NCBI GenBank assembly: GCA_020056225.1
Contig: JAGVIE010000061.1
Coordinates: 1-64,000, forward strand
Reading direction: 5' to 3'
DNA: 64,000 nt
Source: Bacteroidota bacterium
GTDB taxonomy: Bacteria > Bacteroidota > Ignavibacteria > UBA10030 > SZUA-254
Shown piece by piece: positions 27,794 through 36,650 of this stretch; position 1 is the stretch's first letter; each line of letters begins with the position of its first letter. Both the position numbers and the translations under genes were made by a program. The notes beneath the pieces were generated by a model. The model was not told the DNA's origin. It ran no database searches and saw only the letters and a program-made list of their open reading frames with translations.

Positions 27794-28336
27794 TTGAAGA
27801 TTTATACCAAAACCGGCGACAAGGGGGATACATCGTTATTCGGAGGGAAACGTGTACGGAAATATAATCTTCGTATCGAAACATATGGAACCATCGATGA
27901 ATTGAACAGCGCGATCGGGGTGTGCCGATCGATCAATACCGTAAAGGAAATAGATGCTATCCTCGAAGAAATCCAGAACGATCTATTTACGCTTGGCGCT
28001 GATATTGCCACCCCTACTGACATCAGTAAAATAGAAACAAAACAGATTCATTCCACTGCTGTCTCCCGTCTTGAACAACATATTGATAAGTTAGAGCCAC
28101 AACTTGAACCACTGAGACAGTTTATCTTGCCGGGAGGAAATCGTACTGCGGCAATGCTTCACCTTGCGAGGACGATATGCAGACGCGCGGAACGATTGGC
28201 GGTTCATCTTTCAAATGAAGAATCTATCGGTGAAAATCCAATCGTCTATCTCAACCGGCTTTCCGATTTGCTTTTCGTATTAGCGCGATGGAGCAATGCT
28301 CTTAGCCATACCTCTGAAATGAAGTGGCAGCAATAG
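27794..28336 (+). CDS. cob(I)alamin adenosyltransferase, PduO type
   Basis: Transfers the adenosyl group of ATP to cob(I)alamin to form coenzyme B12. The 180-residue protein starts with the family signature 'MKIYTKTGDKGDTSLFGG' (ATP-binding loop) and has 'RIETYGTIDELNSAIG', the catalytic Arg/Glu region 'LARTICRRAERL' and 'NRLSDLLFVLARW'. The TTG start is chosen because it puts the conserved KIYTKTGD directly at the N-terminus. No B12 riboswitch is seen nearby. Terminator structure downstream is weak: a hairpin ATGTGGAT/ATCCACAT at 28348-28372 has no immediate T-run. Confidence 0.94.
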   Translation: MKIYTKTGDKGDTSLFGGKRVRKYNLRIETYGTIDELNSAIGVCRSINTVKEIDAILEEIQNDLFTLGADIATPTDISKIETKQIHSTAVSRLEQHIDKLEPQLEPLRQFILPGGNRTAAMLHLARTICRRAERLAVHLSNEESIGENPIVYLNRLSDLLFVLARWSNALSHTSEMKWQQ

Positions 28337-28582
28337 CGAATTCTTGTATGTGGATATGATTCAAATCCACATGCTACTTATCTCTGAGTAGAATCAAAAA
28401 CATTCATTCCTTTTTTTGATTGCCTTAATAAACACGAGATAAAAATCGGTCATCAAATTTCACACGGCTTAGATTGAATTGCTGAAAACATGTTTAGATC
28501 AAAAGGCAAATTAAACGGTTCAATTTGTGTACGAAGGCGATAAGGTATGTATTGGTTTGACGAGTGATATGGATATTGAAAG

Positions 28583-28658
28583 AAAAAAAAGAGCATCGGC
28601 AGGTGGGCATTCCAACTTGGGAGGCGAAGTCAGAAACCGTGGATCCTACCGGATGCTC
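28583..28658 (-). ncRNA. small structured RNA, possibly 6S-Flavo-like
   Basis: On the minus strand a 76-base transcript is bounded by a near-perfect promoter and an eight-U tail. Its ends form a 13-bp stem: GAGCATC-C-GGTAGG with CCTGCCGATGCTC, one bulged C; one pair is G-U on this strand but would be a C-A mismatch on the other, which fixes the orientation. Inside, TTCTGACTT pairs with AAGTTGGAA (nine pairs, two G-U) around a C-rich loop CGCCTCCC, separated from the outer stem by an asymmetric internal bubble. The stem-bubble-stem shape fits an RNA-polymerase-binding 6S-type RNA, and the sequence reminds me of the Bacteroidota 6S-Flavo motif; that identity is from memory and unverified. The CCUCCC loop could alternatively pair with ribosome binding sites. 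The 60-codon ORF on the plus strand here (28527-28709) is a shadow. Confidence 0.78.
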
Positions 28659-28664
28659 GCTTGT

Positions 28665-28693
28665 ATTATACAATACAAAAACACAAAAGTCAA
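28665..28693 (-). promoter_or_regulatory. near-consensus promoter of the small RNA
   Basis: Read on the minus strand: TTGACT (28693 to 28688), exactly 17 bases, then a perfect TATAAT (28670 to 28665). The predicted start at 28658 is the first G of the RNA's terminal stem. It is the strongest promoter match in the window, implying a highly expressed RNA. Confidence 0.85.
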
Positions 28694-28718
28694 GAAAAAT
28701 TTTTCGTGAAAACTTGTT

Positions 28719-28747
28719 TTGACTTTAACGCAAAAATTTTCTAAATT
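28719..28747 (+). promoter_or_regulatory. promoter of the nuo operon
   Basis: TTGACT (28719-28724), 17 bases, TAAATT (28742-28747). It is divergent from the small-RNA promoter; the two -35 boxes face each other 25 bases apart as part of an inverted AAAGTCAA/TTGACTTT repeat. Predicted start is about 45 bases before nuoA. Confidence 0.7.
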
Positions 28748-28798
28748 TAGTTCAAATTATTACACCATTCGATATTAAATTAGTAAAATAAATATTTC

Positions 28799-29191
28799 AT
28801 GCTTACAGAATTTGGTCGGATTTTCATCTTTTTACTGATCGGAGTAGTTTTCGTGGCTGGCGGCTTGGCAGTAGCCTGGTTAATCCGTCCGCATCGCTGG
28901 TACCCGGAAAAGCTATCAACCTACGAGTGCGGAGAGTCACCGGTCGGAAATGCGATCGTTAAATTCAATATACGCTTTTATGTTGTTGCTCTCATCTTCT
29001 TGATCTTCGATGTTGAAGTTGTTTTTCTTTTCCCTTGGGCAGTCGTTTTCCAAAAGCTTGGCATGTATGCTTTTGTGGAAATGATGATCTTCATTGCGAT
29101 TCTTCTGGTCGGCTATGCCTACGTTTGGGTAAAAGGTGATTTAGAGTGGGATAAACCTGTACCGCAAATTCCCAAATTGGTGAAAGAATAA
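28799..29191 (+). CDS. nuoA: NADH-quinone oxidoreductase subunit A
   Basis: Small membrane subunit of complex I near the quinone channel. The 130-residue protein has three hydrophobic helices and the conserved loop '[13 protein letters not shown]' after the first helix, followed by '[20 protein letters not shown]' with the family's acidic residues in helix two. It is the first gene of the nuo operon, with an AT-rich leader lacking an obvious Shine-Dalgarno sequence. Confidence 0.95.
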   Translation: MLTEFGRIFIFLLIGVVFVAGGLAVAWLIRPHRWYPEKLSTYECGESPVGNAIVKFNIRFYVVALIFLIFDVEVVFLFPWAVVFQKLGMYAFVEMMIFIAILLVGYAYVWVKGDLEWDKPVPQIPKLVKE

Positions 29192-29247
29192 TATTTTTCA
29201 ACACAAGTATTCCCCCAAACTTAAAATAGAGATTTATAAAATTAACA

Positions 29248-29739
29248 ATGGGACTCTTAGACAAACAATTTAATAATAGCAACGTCATCATAACCTCGAT
29301 GGACAATCTTTTGAACTGGGCACGTCTTTCATCGATGTGGCCCATGCAATTCGGACTTGCATGCTGCGCGATTGAGATGATGGCAACTGGTGCGTCGCAT
29401 TACGATCTCGACAGGTTCGGTATTTTTTTTCGCGCATCCCCCCGTCAAACTGATGTAATGATCGTTGCCGGTACTGTCACGCTGAAGATGGCTACTCGAA
29501 TTAAAAAATTATACGATCAGATGGCTGAACCCCGTTACGTGTTATCGATGGGAAGCTGTGCGAATTGCGGGGGTCCTTACTGGGAACATGGATACCATGT
29601 CCTCAAAGGAGTCGATCGGGTTATTCCGGTAGATGTATATGTTCCGGGCTGCCCGCCGCGCCCCGAAGCGTTGCTGGAAGGTATAATGAAACTTCAGGAA
29701 AAAATACGCTCGGAAAGTTTAGTCAAGAAAACCGCATAA
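29248..29739 (+). CDS. nuoB: NADH-quinone oxidoreductase subunit B
   Basis: Peripheral-arm subunit that holds the terminal [4Fe-4S] cluster N2. The 163-residue protein shows the tandem Cys in '[12 protein letters not shown]', the third Cys in '[12 protein letters not shown]' and the fourth in '[13 protein letters not shown]'. It is of normal length and starts 56 bases after nuoA. Confidence 0.96.
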   Translation: MGLLDKQFNNSNVIITSMDNLLNWARLSSMWPMQFGLACCAIEMMATGASHYDLDRFGIFFRASPRQTDVMIVAGTVTLKMATRIKKLYDQMAEPRYVLSMGSCANCGGPYWEHGYHVLKGVDRVIPVDVYVPGCPPRPEALLEGIMKLQEKIRSESLVKKTA

Positions 29740-29744
29740 TATTT

Positions 29745-30224
29745 ATGACACCACAAGAAATATCCGATAAGCTGAAACAAAAATTTCCAGACGCAATCCT
29801 AGAAATTAAGATCGAAGGTGTTGTTGACCCATACATCAAAATTTCACCCTCGAATCTAAAGGATATCGCTCTCTATCTCCGAGACGATCCCGATTTTCAA
29901 TTCGATTTTTTAATGTGTTTAAGCGGCATGGATTATACAAAAGGCACGCTTGGCGTGGTGTATAATATTTTTTCGATGAAGAAAAAACATAAAGTCAATC
30001 TAAAAGTCGATGTCCCGAAAGATAAAGCTGAAGTTCCATCGATTGCGTCCGTATGGCCCGCAGCAAACTGGCATGAGCGGGAAGCTTATGATCTGATCGG
30101 TGTAAAATTTCTCGATCATCCGGATATGCGCAGGATTTTAATGCCCGACGATTGGGATGGACATCCCCTTCAAAAAGATTATAAGGTACCGGAATATTAT
30201 CAGGGCATGAAAGTTCCCTATTAA
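29745..30224 (+). CDS. nuoC: NADH-quinone oxidoreductase subunit C
   Basis: 30-kDa-type subunit of the hydrophilic arm. The ATG at 29745 gives 159 residues; the longer upstream frame overlaps nuoB and is not family-like. The signature 'WHEREAYDLIGVKFLDHPDM' and the C-terminal 'LPDDW...PLQKDY' pattern (here MPDDWDGHPLQKDYKVPEYY) are clear. It starts five bases after nuoB. It is separate from nuoD, unlike the NuoCD fusion of enterobacteria. Confidence 0.95.
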   Translation: MTPQEISDKLKQKFPDAILEIKIEGVVDPYIKISPSNLKDIALYLRDDPDFQFDFLMCLSGMDYTKGTLGVVYNIFSMKKKHKVNLKVDVPKDKAEVPSIASVWPAANWHEREAYDLIGVKFLDHPDMRRILMPDDWDGHPLQKDYKVPEYYQGMKVPY

Positions 30225-30238
30225 ATTGAAATTTACTA

Positions 30239-31399
30239 ATGACTGAAATTATAACTCCTCCAATTAAATCATCCATAGGCAGAACTGTTCGCACAGAAGA
30301 GATGCTGCTCAATATGGGACCTCAGCATCCCTCCATGCACGGCGTGCTGCGTCTTGAATTAGTTATTGACGGTGAGATTGTTGTCGATGTAGTTCCGCAG
30401 ATCGGGTATCTTCACAGGTGTTTTGAAAAACACGCCGAGTCGATGACGAATTATCAACAAGTCGTGCCGTATGTTGATCGTATGGATTATTGCGCGGCTA
30501 TGAACATGGATTTCGGATATGTCATAGCAGTTGAAAAACTTCTCGGCATAAAAGTTCCTGAGCGCGTTGAATATATTCGTGTAATTATGGCTGAGTTGCA
30601 GAGGATTGCGTCACATCTTATCGCAGCGGGAACATACGGATTGGATATCGGCGCATGGACGCCATTTTTGTATATGTTCCGTGACAGAGAAAGAATTCTC
30701 GATCTTTATGAAATGACATGCGGCGCCCGGCTTCTCTATAACTACATGTGGGTAGGTGGTGTTTCGCATGATCTTCCGCCCGGTTTCATAGATAAAGCAA
30801 AAGATTTCTGTAAATATTTTCGTCCGAAAATTGAAGAGTATAACAATCTACTCAGCTTCAACGAGATTTTTATCAAGCGGACTGCAAACGTCGGCGTATT
30901 GCCTGCAGATGTTGCGATAGCTTATGGAGTTTCGGGCCCGGTTCTTCGGGGTTCAGGTGTTAATTTTGATTTGCGCCGCGACGATCTGTATTCTATATAT
31001 AACCGTTTTGAATGGGAACCCCAGATCGGCAAAGGCGAAATGGGAACCGTAGGCGATTGCTGGGATCGCTATATCGTTCGTATCCGGGAAATGGAGCAGA
31101 GTATTAATATTGTCGAGCAAGCGCTTAATCAAATTCCCGATGGCGATGTTGCATCAGCAATTCCCAAGAGGATCCGTCCTAATCCGGGAGATGTATATGC
31201 GCGAACCGAATCGGCGCGTGGTGAATTAGGTTTCTATGTTGTTAGTGATGGAAGCGGCAAGCCTTTCCGGGTGAAGGGACGCTCGCCTTGTTTCGTGCAT
31301 CTCAGTGTTTTACCTGAAATTTCCAGAGGATCAATGATAGCAGATATGATAGCCATTGCAGGCAGTTTGGATATTGTTCTGGGAGAGGTAGACAGGTAA
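30239..31399 (+). CDS. nuoD: NADH-quinone oxidoreductase subunit D
   Basis: 49-kDa-type subunit that forms the quinone pocket with NuoB. The 386-residue protein contains '[17 protein letters not shown]' with the quinone-pocket His, '[18 protein letters not shown]' and the C-terminal '[14 protein letters not shown]' typical of the family. NiFe-hydrogenase cysteines are absent as expected. Confidence 0.96.
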   Translation: MTEIITPPIKSSIGRTVRTEEMLLNMGPQHPSMHGVLRLELVIDGEIVVDVVPQIGYLHRCFEKHAESMTNYQQVVPYVDRMDYCAAMNMDFGYVIAVEKLLGIKVPERVEYIRVIMAELQRIASHLIAAGTYGLDIGAWTPFLYMFRDRERILDLYEMTCGARLLYNYMWVGGVSHDLPPGFIDKAKDFCKYFRPKIEEYNNLLSFNEIFIKRTANVGVLPADVAIAYGVSGPVLRGSGVNFDLRRDDLYSIYNRFEWEPQIGKGEMGTVGDCWDRYIVRIREMEQSINIVEQALNQIPDGDVASAIPKRIRPNPGDVYARTESARGELGFYVVSDGSGKPFRVKGRSPCFVHLSVLPEISRGSMIADMIAIAGSLDIVLGEVDR

Positions 31400-31403
31400 T
31401 TTA

Positions 31404-32423
31404 ATGGAACAATTACTCAGAAATATTTTAGATAATGATTTCTTTGTCTACACAGCTATGGCAATCGTCCCATTGTTATGGATTTTACCATACGCGCTTG
31501 GAGTAATATGGTTGGAGAGAAAAGTTTCCGCTCACATGCAGGATCGCCTTGGACCTATGCGCACTGGCGGGTGGCATGGATGGGCGCAAACCATCGCCGA
31601 TATGATGAAGCTTTTACAGAAAGAAGATATTGTTCCCGCCGCCGCTGATAAAAAACTTCATACGCTCGCTCCTTACCTGATGTTCATAGGTGCGTATGCA
31701 GTCTATGCAACGATACCGTTCAGCAGTGATTATATCGGCAGTGACCTCAACATCGGACTTTTCTATATCGTTGCCGTATCTTCAATAACAGCTGTTGCAA
31801 TTCTGATGTCGGGATGGTCTTCGAACAACAAATGGTCGTTATTGGGCGCTATGCGTTCGGTTGCCCAAATAGTTAGCTATGAGATTCCCACTATACTGGC
31901 GCTTCTTGCTGTTGTAATGATCGCCGGGACATTAAATTTGCAAGAGATCAATAAAATGCAGACCGGTTGGTTCTGGAATTGGTTTGTTTTTCAAAAATTT
32001 CCGTTTATTTTTATTGCATTTATAATTTATTTTGTCGCTTCTCTTGCTGAAACGAACCGTACACCGTTCGATATACCTGAAGCCGAATCGGAAATTGTAG
32101 CGGGTTACATAACCGAGTATAGCGGGATGAAGTTCGCCATGTTCATGCTTTCTGAATTCGTAAATATGTTTGCCGTATCGGCAATTGCCGCAACGGTATT
32201 TTTGGGAGGATGGAACAGCCCATTCGGTGAATTTATGAGCGGTCCCGTTTGGGGAGTGTTCTGGTTCCTTTCAAAAGGAATGTTCTTTGTTTTTATACAG
32301 ATGTGGCTGCGATGGACACTCCCGCGATTGCGTGTTGATCAACTGATGTATGTTTCATGGAAAGTCTTAACCCCGTGGGCGTTCGCCTGTATAGTTTGCG
32401 TTGGTCTCTGGATGATGCTCTGA
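31404..32423 (+). CDS. nuoH: NADH-quinone oxidoreductase subunit H
   Basis: Membrane subunit that connects the hydrophilic arm to the proton-pumping arm. The 339-residue protein has about eight helices and the family motifs '[20 protein letters not shown]' and '[20 protein letters not shown]' (charged quinone-access loop). It starts four bases after nuoD. Confidence 0.96.
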   Translation: MEQLLRNILDNDFFVYTAMAIVPLLWILPYALGVIWLERKVSAHMQDRLGPMRTGGWHGWAQTIADMMKLLQKEDIVPAAADKKLHTLAPYLMFIGAYAVYATIPFSSDYIGSDLNIGLFYIVAVSSITAVAILMSGWSSNNKWSLLGAMRSVAQIVSYEIPTILALLAVVMIAGTLNLQEINKMQTGWFWNWFVFQKFPFIFIAFIIYFVASLAETNRTPFDIPEAESEIVAGYITEYSGMKFAMFMLSEFVNMFAVSAIAATVFLGGWNSPFGEFMSGPVWGVFWFLSKGMFFVFIQMWLRWTLPRLRVDQLMYVSWKVLTPWAFACIVCVGLWMML

Positions 32424-32433
32424 TAATGGACAA

Positions 32434-33042
32434 GTGATTATGAGGAAATATTTTAAAGATATATTTCAATCTATTTGGACGATACTGATCGGAATGAAAA
32501 TTACGATGGGACATTTATTTGTCCCTGCTGTGACTATTCAGTATCCTGACGTCAAAGTAAAACTTCCGGAACGCGCGCGTAATCGTCTCTATGTGAATAT
32601 GGACGATTGCATCGGCTGTTTGCAATGTGAGATGGCATGTCCGGTTAATTGCATCGAGATCGAAACAGTTAAGTCACTCCCGACGGACAATTTAGGAACA
32701 ACATCCTCGGGCCAGAAGAAAAAACTTTGGGTTACTAAGTTCGATATCGATATTGCAAAATGTTGTTACTGCGGACTGTGTGTCTATCCATGTCCGACCG
32801 AATGTATCAAGATGACCGAAGTCTACGAGTTCTCGGAGTTCGATCGTAATAATCTGATCTATAATTTTGTGACTATGACGCCGGGTGAAATCGAAATTGC
32901 GAAAGCAAAAGCGGCGGAATATGAAAAAGAACAGGCGGCTAAAAAAGCCGCGGCAGCAGCACAAGCCAAAGTCGCAAGTACGCCTGTGCCGGCTGTTCAA
33001 CCGTCCAAGCCGGCGGATCCATCAGTAGAAAAACCATCGTAA
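32434..33042 (+). CDS. nuoI: NADH-quinone oxidoreductase subunit I
   Basis: Carries two [4Fe-4S] clusters (N6a/N6b) that relay electrons to NuoB. The motifs are 'CIGCLQCEMACPVNC' and 'CCYCGLCVYPCPTEC'. The 202-residue protein has an Ala/Lys/Pro-rich C-terminal tail of about 45 residues after 'TPGEIEIAKAKAAEYE' that is not part of the ferredoxin fold; such tails occur in the Bacteroidota but their role is unknown. It starts ten bases after nuoH. Confidence 0.95.
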   Translation: MIMRKYFKDIFQSIWTILIGMKITMGHLFVPAVTIQYPDVKVKLPERARNRLYVNMDDCIGCLQCEMACPVNCIEIETVKSLPTDNLGTTSSGQKKKLWVTKFDIDIAKCCYCGLCVYPCPTECIKMTEVYEFSEFDRNNLIYNFVTMTPGEIEIAKAKAAEYEKEQAAKKAAAAAQAKVASTPVPAVQPSKPADPSVEKPS

Positions 33043-33049
33043 TATAACT

Positions 33050-33556
33050 ATGAATCTATTTGATATTATTTTTTATTTCTTTGCCTTCATAACGCTCGCT
33101 TCTGCGGGTATAGTCGTGTTTTCGCGGAACATTATTTACGCGGCATTCTCGCTCCTTTTTACTTTCTTCGGTGTCGCGGGAATTTATGTTCTGCTCAATG
33201 CCGACTTCATAGCAGTAGCGCAATTATTGATATACGTCGGCGGTATCCTTGTACTGCTTCTTTTCGGAGTGATGCTAACGAACAAAGTAGTAAGCGTTGA
33301 TATTAAAACAGGTACGCTTCAAACTCTGCCTGCATCGTTACTGGCTGCAATGACTGCCGGTTCGATATGCGGTGTTTTCTATGCCACTGATTGGAAGATC
33401 GTTCAATCCGTTCCGGATGTTTCGACCACCACGCATAGATTAGGTGAAATGTTTTTGACAACGTACCTGCTTCCGTTTGAAGTGGCGTCGCTCATTCTTC
33501 TTGTGGCATTGATCGGTGCGGCTATGATCGCACGCCGCGGTAAGACTATTTTTTAA
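33050..33556 (+). CDS. nuoJ: NADH-quinone oxidoreductase subunit J
   Basis: Membrane subunit (ND6-like), 168 residues, five hydrophobic helices. The conserved helix 'DFIAVAQLLIYVGGILVLLL' containing the flexible pi-bulge region is present. It starts seven bases after nuoI and is followed by nuoK. Confidence 0.94.
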   Translation: MNLFDIIFYFFAFITLASAGIVVFSRNIIYAAFSLLFTFFGVAGIYVLLNADFIAVAQLLIYVGGILVLLLFGVMLTNKVVSVDIKTGTLQTLPASLLAAMTAGSICGVFYATDWKIVQSVPDVSTTTHRLGEMFLTTYLLPFEVASLILLVALIGAAMIARRGKTIF

Positions 33557-33584
33557 AACTTAGATTATTGTTAAATAAAATATT

Positions 33585-33893
33585 ATGCAAGTAACCTTAA
33601 CACATTATCTCATCCTCAGCGCGGTTCTTTTTTCGCTCGGTCTCTATGGTGTCGTTACACGTAAAAATGCCATTATGGTGCTGATGGGAATCGAACTGAT
33701 ACTGAATGCGGCTAACATCAATTTCATTGCCTTCTCTCGTTACGGCGGGATGCGGCTTGACGGACAGGCAATAGCCGTGTTCGTGATTATCCTTGCCGCT
33801 GCCGAAGCTGCCGTCGCCCTGGCAATCGTTTTAAATATCTATCAGCGTTTTAAAACAGTTAACGTTGATGAAATCAACAAGTTAAAGGAGTAG
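33585..33893 (+). CDS. nuoK: NADH-quinone oxidoreductase subunit K
   Basis: ND4L-like subunit, 102 residues, three helices. The conserved membrane Glu residues occur in 'VLMGIELILNAANINF' and 'VIILAAAEAAVALAIVLNIY'. An AAGGAG near its 3' end (33885-33890) serves the TTG start of nuoL. Confidence 0.96.
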   Translation: MQVTLTHYLILSAVLFSLGLYGVVTRKNAIMVLMGIELILNAANINFIAFSRYGGMRLDGQAIAVFVIILAAAEAAVALAIVLNIYQRFKTVNVDEINKLKE

Positions 33894-33896
33894 GAT

Positions 33897-36143
33897 TTGT
33901 CGCCGGAACTTCTTGTTAAATTTTCTCTGATCGTTTTACTATTACCGCTTATTAGTTTTGTTACGCTTATCTTTCTCGGGAAAAGATTATCCCGGCAGGG
34001 AGATTGGCTGGGGACATCAGTTCTATTCATTTGTCTGGCTATCTCGTTCTTCATCATGTATCAAAAGTTAACGGTATTTGACGAGCCGATATCTCTTAGC
34101 TTTAAGTGGGTGGATTTTGGAAATGTCCCGCTTCTTGGATTCCTTCAAATGTATCTCGGGTTGGTCATCGATAATCTCTCCGCGATTATGATGGTGGTCG
34201 TTTGCATCGTTAGCGCGCTTGTTCATCTGTTCTCTATTGGATACATGAAAGGCGATGTGAGATACACAAGATATTTCGCATACCTCGGTCTGTTCACTTT
34301 CTCCATGCTCGTGATTGTTCTGACAAATAATTTCTTTACGATGTATGTTGGATGGGAACTTGTTGGCATCAGCTCCTATCTTCTCATCGGTCATTGGTAT
34401 GAGAAGAAGTCAGCTTCGGATGCCGCAATAAAAGCATTTGTTGTGAATCGTATCGGGGATATTGGAATGTTTACGGGTATTCTAATACTCTACTATACAT
34501 TCAGAACATTCGGATTTAACGAAATTTTTTCTGCTATTCAATCCGGTCACATCCCGATGGGAAGTGAATCATGGCTGACGGCGGCAGGGATTCTAATCTT
34601 CTGTGGAGCTATAGGTAAGTCTGCTCAGTTTCCGCTTCATGTATGGTTGCCGGATGCAATGGAAGGTCCTACGCCTGTTAGTGCCTTGATTCATGCCGCA
34701 ACAATGGTTGCCGCCGGCGTGTATCTTGTCGCACGGACATTCCCGATGATGACCGCCAGCGCGCTGATTGTGATTGCATACGTAGGAGCTATTACCGCTT
34801 TCATCTCTGCAACTATTGCCATCGCTCAAAACGATATCAAGAAAGTGCTCGCATACTCGACCATCTCACAGCTCGGTTATATGGTAATGGGACTCGGTGT
34901 GGGCGCGTACACTGCGGGGTTTTTCCATCTGACGACACACGCAATGTTTAAAGCGGGTTTATTCCTCGGTTCAGGATCTGTTATTTACGCTATGCACAAA
35001 GCCTTGCACCATCAGGGCGATCATCATACCGACGCACAAGATATTCGAAATATGGGCGGACTTGGTAAAAAAATGCCTATTACATTCTTTGCGTTCCTGA
35101 TGTATACGCTCGCGATCAGCGGGGTTCCGTTCACTTCTGGTTTTTTAAGTAAAGATGAAGTCCTTGCCGGAACGCTAGCATTCGGCGGGTTAACCGGGCA
35201 TTATTTAATTCCGATCGTCGGATTTTTAGTTGCCGGCTTAACAGCGTTTTACATGTTCCGGCTTGTTATCATCACGTTTCTCGGCGATCCTGTCGATGCC
35301 AATCGTATAGAACATATTCATGAATCACCAAAGACCATGACTATACCGCTCATAATCTTTGCGGTTCTCAGTTTCTTTGTGTTCTTCTCGTTCAATCCTT
35401 TTGGCGCTTCATCGGGTTGGTTTTATCACGCAATCGAGAGACCAATATCGGTAGTGCCCGAAACGGTTCGCGCGACCGAAATCGAAAAATTTGAAGAAGC
35501 TCTTCACCATTCACACATTCCGGCTATGGCACTATCGCTTATAGTCGCTGGTATTGGTATTCTTCTGGCTTTCGTAACCTATAAGTGGAAGAAAATCAAT
35601 GCCGATACGTTGGCAGAAAAATATAGTGGTCTGTACAAGTTCTTATTGAATAAATGGTATTTTGACGAACTGTATAGCGCTGTTATAGTAGGCGGTACAC
35701 TTGCAGTTACACGCATCCTGCGTTGGTTTGATAATAATATAATCGACGGTATTGTAAACGGTACTGCGGGCTGGACTAAGGGTATTGTATTTGGATATAC
35801 CGATCATTCAAAAGAACAGAAGGCAAGCGCAACGGCATTGTTAATTATCGGAGGGATTGTTTCGGTAGTTGCTGCAATTTTTGTCGGGCAGTGGTTCTAC
35901 GGTCAGCATGCGCTCATCAGTGCAATTGTTATGGGATTGTTGACTGCTGGTCTAACTTTCTTCTTTTTCTGGGCTGGTGCCGGTGGTTTCGATCAGCGTG
36001 TTGTAGATGGGCTTGTAAATGGCATGGCATATTTTTCTGGATTTTTTGGGATACTCTTAAGAAAAACTCAAACCGGTCGTGTTCAATCATATATTATTTT
36101 TGTGATTCTCGGTGTAATGGTATTGTTCTATGTTTTCAGATAA
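33897..36143 (+). CDS. nuoL: NADH-quinone oxidoreductase subunit L
   Basis: Distal antiporter-like proton-pumping subunit, 748 residues, longer than the roughly 610 of E. coli because of a C-terminal extension with additional helices. Key residues appear in 'YVGWELVGISSYLLIGHWYE' (TM5 Glu), 'FPLHVWLPDAMEGPTPVSAL' and 'AQNDIKKVLAYSTISQLGYM' (pump Lys). The TTG at 33897 is preceded at six bases by AGGAG, so a rare start codon is well supported. The next gene is a foreign-looking small ORF rather than nuoM. Confidence 0.95.
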   Translation: MSPELLVKFSLIVLLLPLISFVTLIFLGKRLSRQGDWLGTSVLFICLAISFFIMYQKLTVFDEPISLSFKWVDFGNVPLLGFLQMYLGLVIDNLSAIMMVVVCIVSALVHLFSIGYMKGDVRYTRYFAYLGLFTFSMLVIVLTNNFFTMYVGWELVGISSYLLIGHWYEKKSASDAAIKAFVVNRIGDIGMFTGILILYYTFRTFGFNEIFSAIQSGHIPMGSESWLTAAGILIFCGAIGKSAQFPLHVWLPDAMEGPTPVSALIHAATMVAAGVYLVARTFPMMTASALIVIAYVGAITAFISATIAIAQNDIKKVLAYSTISQLGYMVMGLGVGAYTAGFFHLTTHAMFKAGLFLGSGSVIYAMHKALHHQGDHHTDAQDIRNMGGLGKKMPITFFAFLMYTLAISGVPFTSGFLSKDEVLAGTLAFGGLTGHYLIPIVGFLVAGLTAFYMFRLVIITFLGDPVDANRIEHIHESPKTMTIPLIIFAVLSFFVFFSFNPFGASSGWFYHAIERPISVVPETVRATEIEKFEEALHHSHIPAMALSLIVAGIGILLAFVTYKWKKINADTLAEKYSGLYKFLLNKWYFDELYSAVIVGGTLAVTRILRWFDNNIIDGIVNGTAGWTKGIVFGYTDHSKEQKASATALLIIGGIVSVVAAIFVGQWFYGQHALISAIVMGLLTAGLTFFFFWAGAGGFDQRVVDGLVNGMAYFSGFFGILLRKTQTGRVQSYIIFVILGVMVLFYVFR

Positions 36144-36176
36144 GTTTTATTTAATATAGTCTTAACGGATTTCTAA

Positions 36177-36548
36177 ATGGCGGATGAAAAAAATAGTGAT
36201 GAATTTAGGCCTATTCCTATAGATTTGGATCAATTATTGAGCGAAGCTTTGCAATTTGAACACTTGGAAGTTGAAGTTGAATATCTGAGTAAGATTCTAA
36301 AATTAGTGCAAGATCCATCTGGAAGGGAGTTGGGTTTTATACTAACAGCATTATTAATAAGTAGTCCAATTAGTGAATTGGAGCGGAAATCTGAGATAAT
36401 TAGAAAATCTCTCCGGCAAATTGAAGAATTAATGGAAGATGTAAATGTAGGAGAGGAGGGATTGCAAATAACGGAACGACTTTCAATGAAAATATTTGCA
36501 ACTCTTGTAATGAGACTCGATGGTGAATGGGAAAATAAATACGAATAA
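36177..36548 (+). CDS. unknown small acidic protein inserted in the nuo operon
   Basis: The 123-residue protein has no transmembrane segment and no recognised domain. It is acidic and helix-rich (about residues 17-55 and 70-110), with a Leu/Glu heptad-like pattern. Base composition is visibly more AT-rich than that of nuoL and nuoM, and a 102-base spacer follows it, whereas other nuo genes are a few to about 50 bases apart. It is not a complex I subunit known to me. It could be an acquired gene, part of an antitoxin-like or immunity-like system, or a lineage-specific accessory factor; none of these is supported by a motif. Confidence 0.7.
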   Translation: MADEKNSDEFRPIPIDLDQLLSEALQFEHLEVEVEYLSKILKLVQDPSGRELGFILTALLISSPISELERKSEIIRKSLRQIEELMEDVNVGEEGLQITERLSMKIFATLVMRLDGEWENKYE

Positions 36549-36650
36549 AATTGCAGAATTAATGAACTTTAACGAGTTTGATCACTTAAATAAAATGGAT
36601 CTTATTAAAAATAAGAAACGATATTTAAAAAACTTTAGGATTAATTTGAC

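Noticed and set aside
28337-28530. Cobalamin riboswitch near the adenosyltransferase
   Set aside because: No B12-box or matching junction is visible, and the structured RNA there is on the opposite strand with its own promoter and terminator.
28527-28709. 60-codon ORF on the plus strand downstream of the adenosyltransferase
   Set aside because: It covers the small RNA and its promoter on the other strand; the product has no family resemblance and the composition is explained by the RNA structure.
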